Shown one piece after another: positions 6,078 to 6,933 of a DNA stretch of 6,933 nucleotides (within the stretch, counting starts at the first letter, position 1; the number at the start of each line of letters is the position of its first letter). The position numbers and the translations under genes are program-made. Source of the stretch: Chlamydiae bacterium RIFCSPHIGHO2_12_FULL_49_9 (GTDB lineage Bacteria > Chlamydiota > Chlamydiia > Chlamydiales > SM23-39); assembly GCA_001794935.1 (NCBI GenBank), contig MGLY01000086.1:25758-32690 (forward strand). The letters run 5' to 3'. The notes below the pieces were generated by a model. It was not told the DNA's origin. It made no database searches and was given only the letters and a program-made list of their open reading frames with translations.

Positions 6078-6814
6078 ATCAAGAAATTTTTGTCTGTCTC
6101 GATTGCGAATCGACGGGTTTGGATCCAAAAAATGATCGGATTGTCGAAATTGCCGCAGTGCGCTTTACCTTCTCAAAAATTTTGCAAAAGTTCGAATCGC
6201 TGATCGATCCTGAATGCGAAATTCCCCAAATCTCTCAAGATATTCACAAAATCACAAAAGAGATGATTCAGGGAAAACCGAAAATCAAAGAAGTTCTCCC
6301 CGAGCTTTTAAAGATGATCGACGGACACGTCATTGTTGGCCACGGGATCGGATTTGACATCGCTTTAATTGCAGCAGAAGCCAAGCGCAACCAGATTCCG
6401 GCGAATATTGAAAAACAGCCGTTTATCGACACGCTCCGCTTAGCCCGTCTCTACGGGGAAAGCCCGATCAATTCGCTCCAGCAGCTCAGACAACACTTCA
6501 ATATTGAGCCTGAGGGGGCGCACCGCGCGATGAGCGATGTGATCGTCAACATCGAGGTGTTCAAATACCTTTCGAAACCTTATCAGACAACAAATCAGAT
6601 TTTGCAAGTCCTGCAAAAGCCGATTAAGTTGAGAGCTATGCCGCTCGGGAAACACAAAGGGCGCAAATTCGACGAAATTCCAATTGAGTATCTCCTTTGG
6701 GCCGAGAGGAAAGATTTCGACCAGGATCTTCTCTACTCGATCCGCTCCGAATTAAAAAACCGAAAGCGGGGCGGTGGCTTCGAACAGTCGGCATCTCCAT
6801 TTTCTGAACTCTGA
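6065..6814 (+). CDS. dnaQ: DnaQ-family 3'-5' exonuclease (Pol III epsilon-like) with ExoX-like C-terminal domain
   Basis: DEDDh exonuclease, annotated in chlamydiae as DNA polymerase III epsilon. From the ATG at 6065 it has 249 aa. Motif I has D13 and E15 (CLDCESTG), motif II has D98 (VGHGIGFD), and motif III has H153 and D158 (HRAMSD), so all metal-binding and catalytic residues are present. After the exonuclease domain (about 8-170), residues 193-232 (MPLGKHKGRKFDEIPIEYLL onward) resemble the small C-terminal domain of exodeoxyribonuclease X and DUF3820 proteins. No QLxLPL-type clamp-binding motif was noticed. The frame is open upstream to 5882, but that part lies in engB and is not homologous. 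The 6065 start is supported by GGGGA (6055-6059) before it and by alignment to family N-termini. It overlaps the end of engB by 13 bp. Whether it is the replicative proofreader or a repair nuclease cannot be decided here. Confidence 0.92.
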   Translation: MGQINQEIFVCLDCESTGLDPKNDRIVEIAAVRFTFSKILQKFESLIDPECEIPQISQDIHKITKEMIQGKPKIKEVLPELLKMIDGHVIVGHGIGFDIALIAAEAKRNQIPANIEKQPFIDTLRLARLYGESPINSLQQLRQHFNIEPEGAHRAMSDVIVNIEVFKYLSKPYQTTNQILQVLQKPIKLRAMPLGKHKGRKFDEIPIEYLLWAERKDFDQDLLYSIRSELKNRKRGGGFEQSASPFSEL

Positions 6815-6821
6815 TCATTGA

Positions 6822-6933
6822 CTAAAACCCGTCTGCCGTCATATACACAACGTGATTCAAAATTTGGTTTTTGGCTGTGCCGGCATCCCAATCTTTCCAT
6901 CCGCGTTCGGGGGCCCCTATTGAAAATAGGGAC
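6822..6933 (-). CDS. probable C-terminus of an unrecognised convergent gene (5' end outside window)
   Basis: A minus-strand frame is open from the right edge to a TAG at 6824-6822, giving 36 residues. The peptide looks protein-like (ERGWKDWDAG, then NQILNHVVYMTADGF at the end) with two tryptophans, and its codon use resembles the other genes. It stops 7 bp from the dnaQ stop, so the genes would be tail to tail with almost no gap. I do not recognise the family. The fragment is short enough that chance is possible. A 7-bp hairpin (6915-6931) inside it would be a coincidence if the frame is real. Confidence 0.45.
   Translation of the reverse strand, partial: SLFSIGAPERGWKDWDAGTAKNQILNHVVYMTADGF

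Noticed and set aside
5882..6814. DnaQ frame starting at 5882
   Set aside because: The first 61 residues lie within engB and lack homology. The ATG at 6065 has a ribosome binding site and the family N-terminus.
6915..6931. Hairpin CCCTATT/AATAGGG at the right edge as a dnaQ terminator
   Set aside because: It is 100 bp beyond dnaQ, inside a probable convergent coding frame. The window ends before any T-run could be seen.

Overview
The window looks like a chromosomal segment from a member of the Chlamydiae, probably one of the environmental families rather than Chlamydia itself. The main support is the gene at 4355-5083. It resembles the chlamydial DUF2709 family and is followed by tsaE and a dnaQ-type exonuclease, the order I remember for C. 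trachomatis CT538-CT537-CT536. Here engB sits between tsaE and dnaQ. This assignment rests on recognition, not on a search. Base composition is near 50% GC by eye, and coding density is high.

Layout from left to right. (1) Positions 2-904 (+) hold the 3' part of an EpmB-type lysine 2,3-aminomutase. Its true start lies left of the window. (2) Positions 1012-3943 (-) hold a two-gene operon: a Leu/Glu/Phe/Val-type amino-acid dehydrogenase followed 7 bp later by argS. It has a clear sigma70-type promoter (TTGATT, 17 bp, TATACT) and a good ribosome binding site. (3) Positions 3944-4354 are a 411-bp divergent intergenic region. It is dominated by an imperfect long inverted repeat with about 57-bp arms (4036-4219), whose 70-bp core folds into two further hairpins. 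No gene is visible in it. (4) Positions 4355-6814 (+) hold four overlapping genes: DUF2709, tsaE, engB and dnaQ. (5) At the right edge an open minus-strand frame (6822-6933) ends 7 bp from dnaQ and is probably the C-terminus of a convergent gene.

Most of the genes serve translation and its quality: EF-P lysine modification (EpmB), arginyl-tRNA charging (ArgS), t6A tRNA modification (TsaE) and ribosome assembly (EngB). They are joined by one proofreading-type exonuclease, one amino-acid dehydrogenase and one conserved protein of unknown function. The least explained object is the inverted-repeat element between the divergent operons. I cannot tell from one copy whether it is a miniature mobile element, a structured RNA, or a boundary or terminator element.
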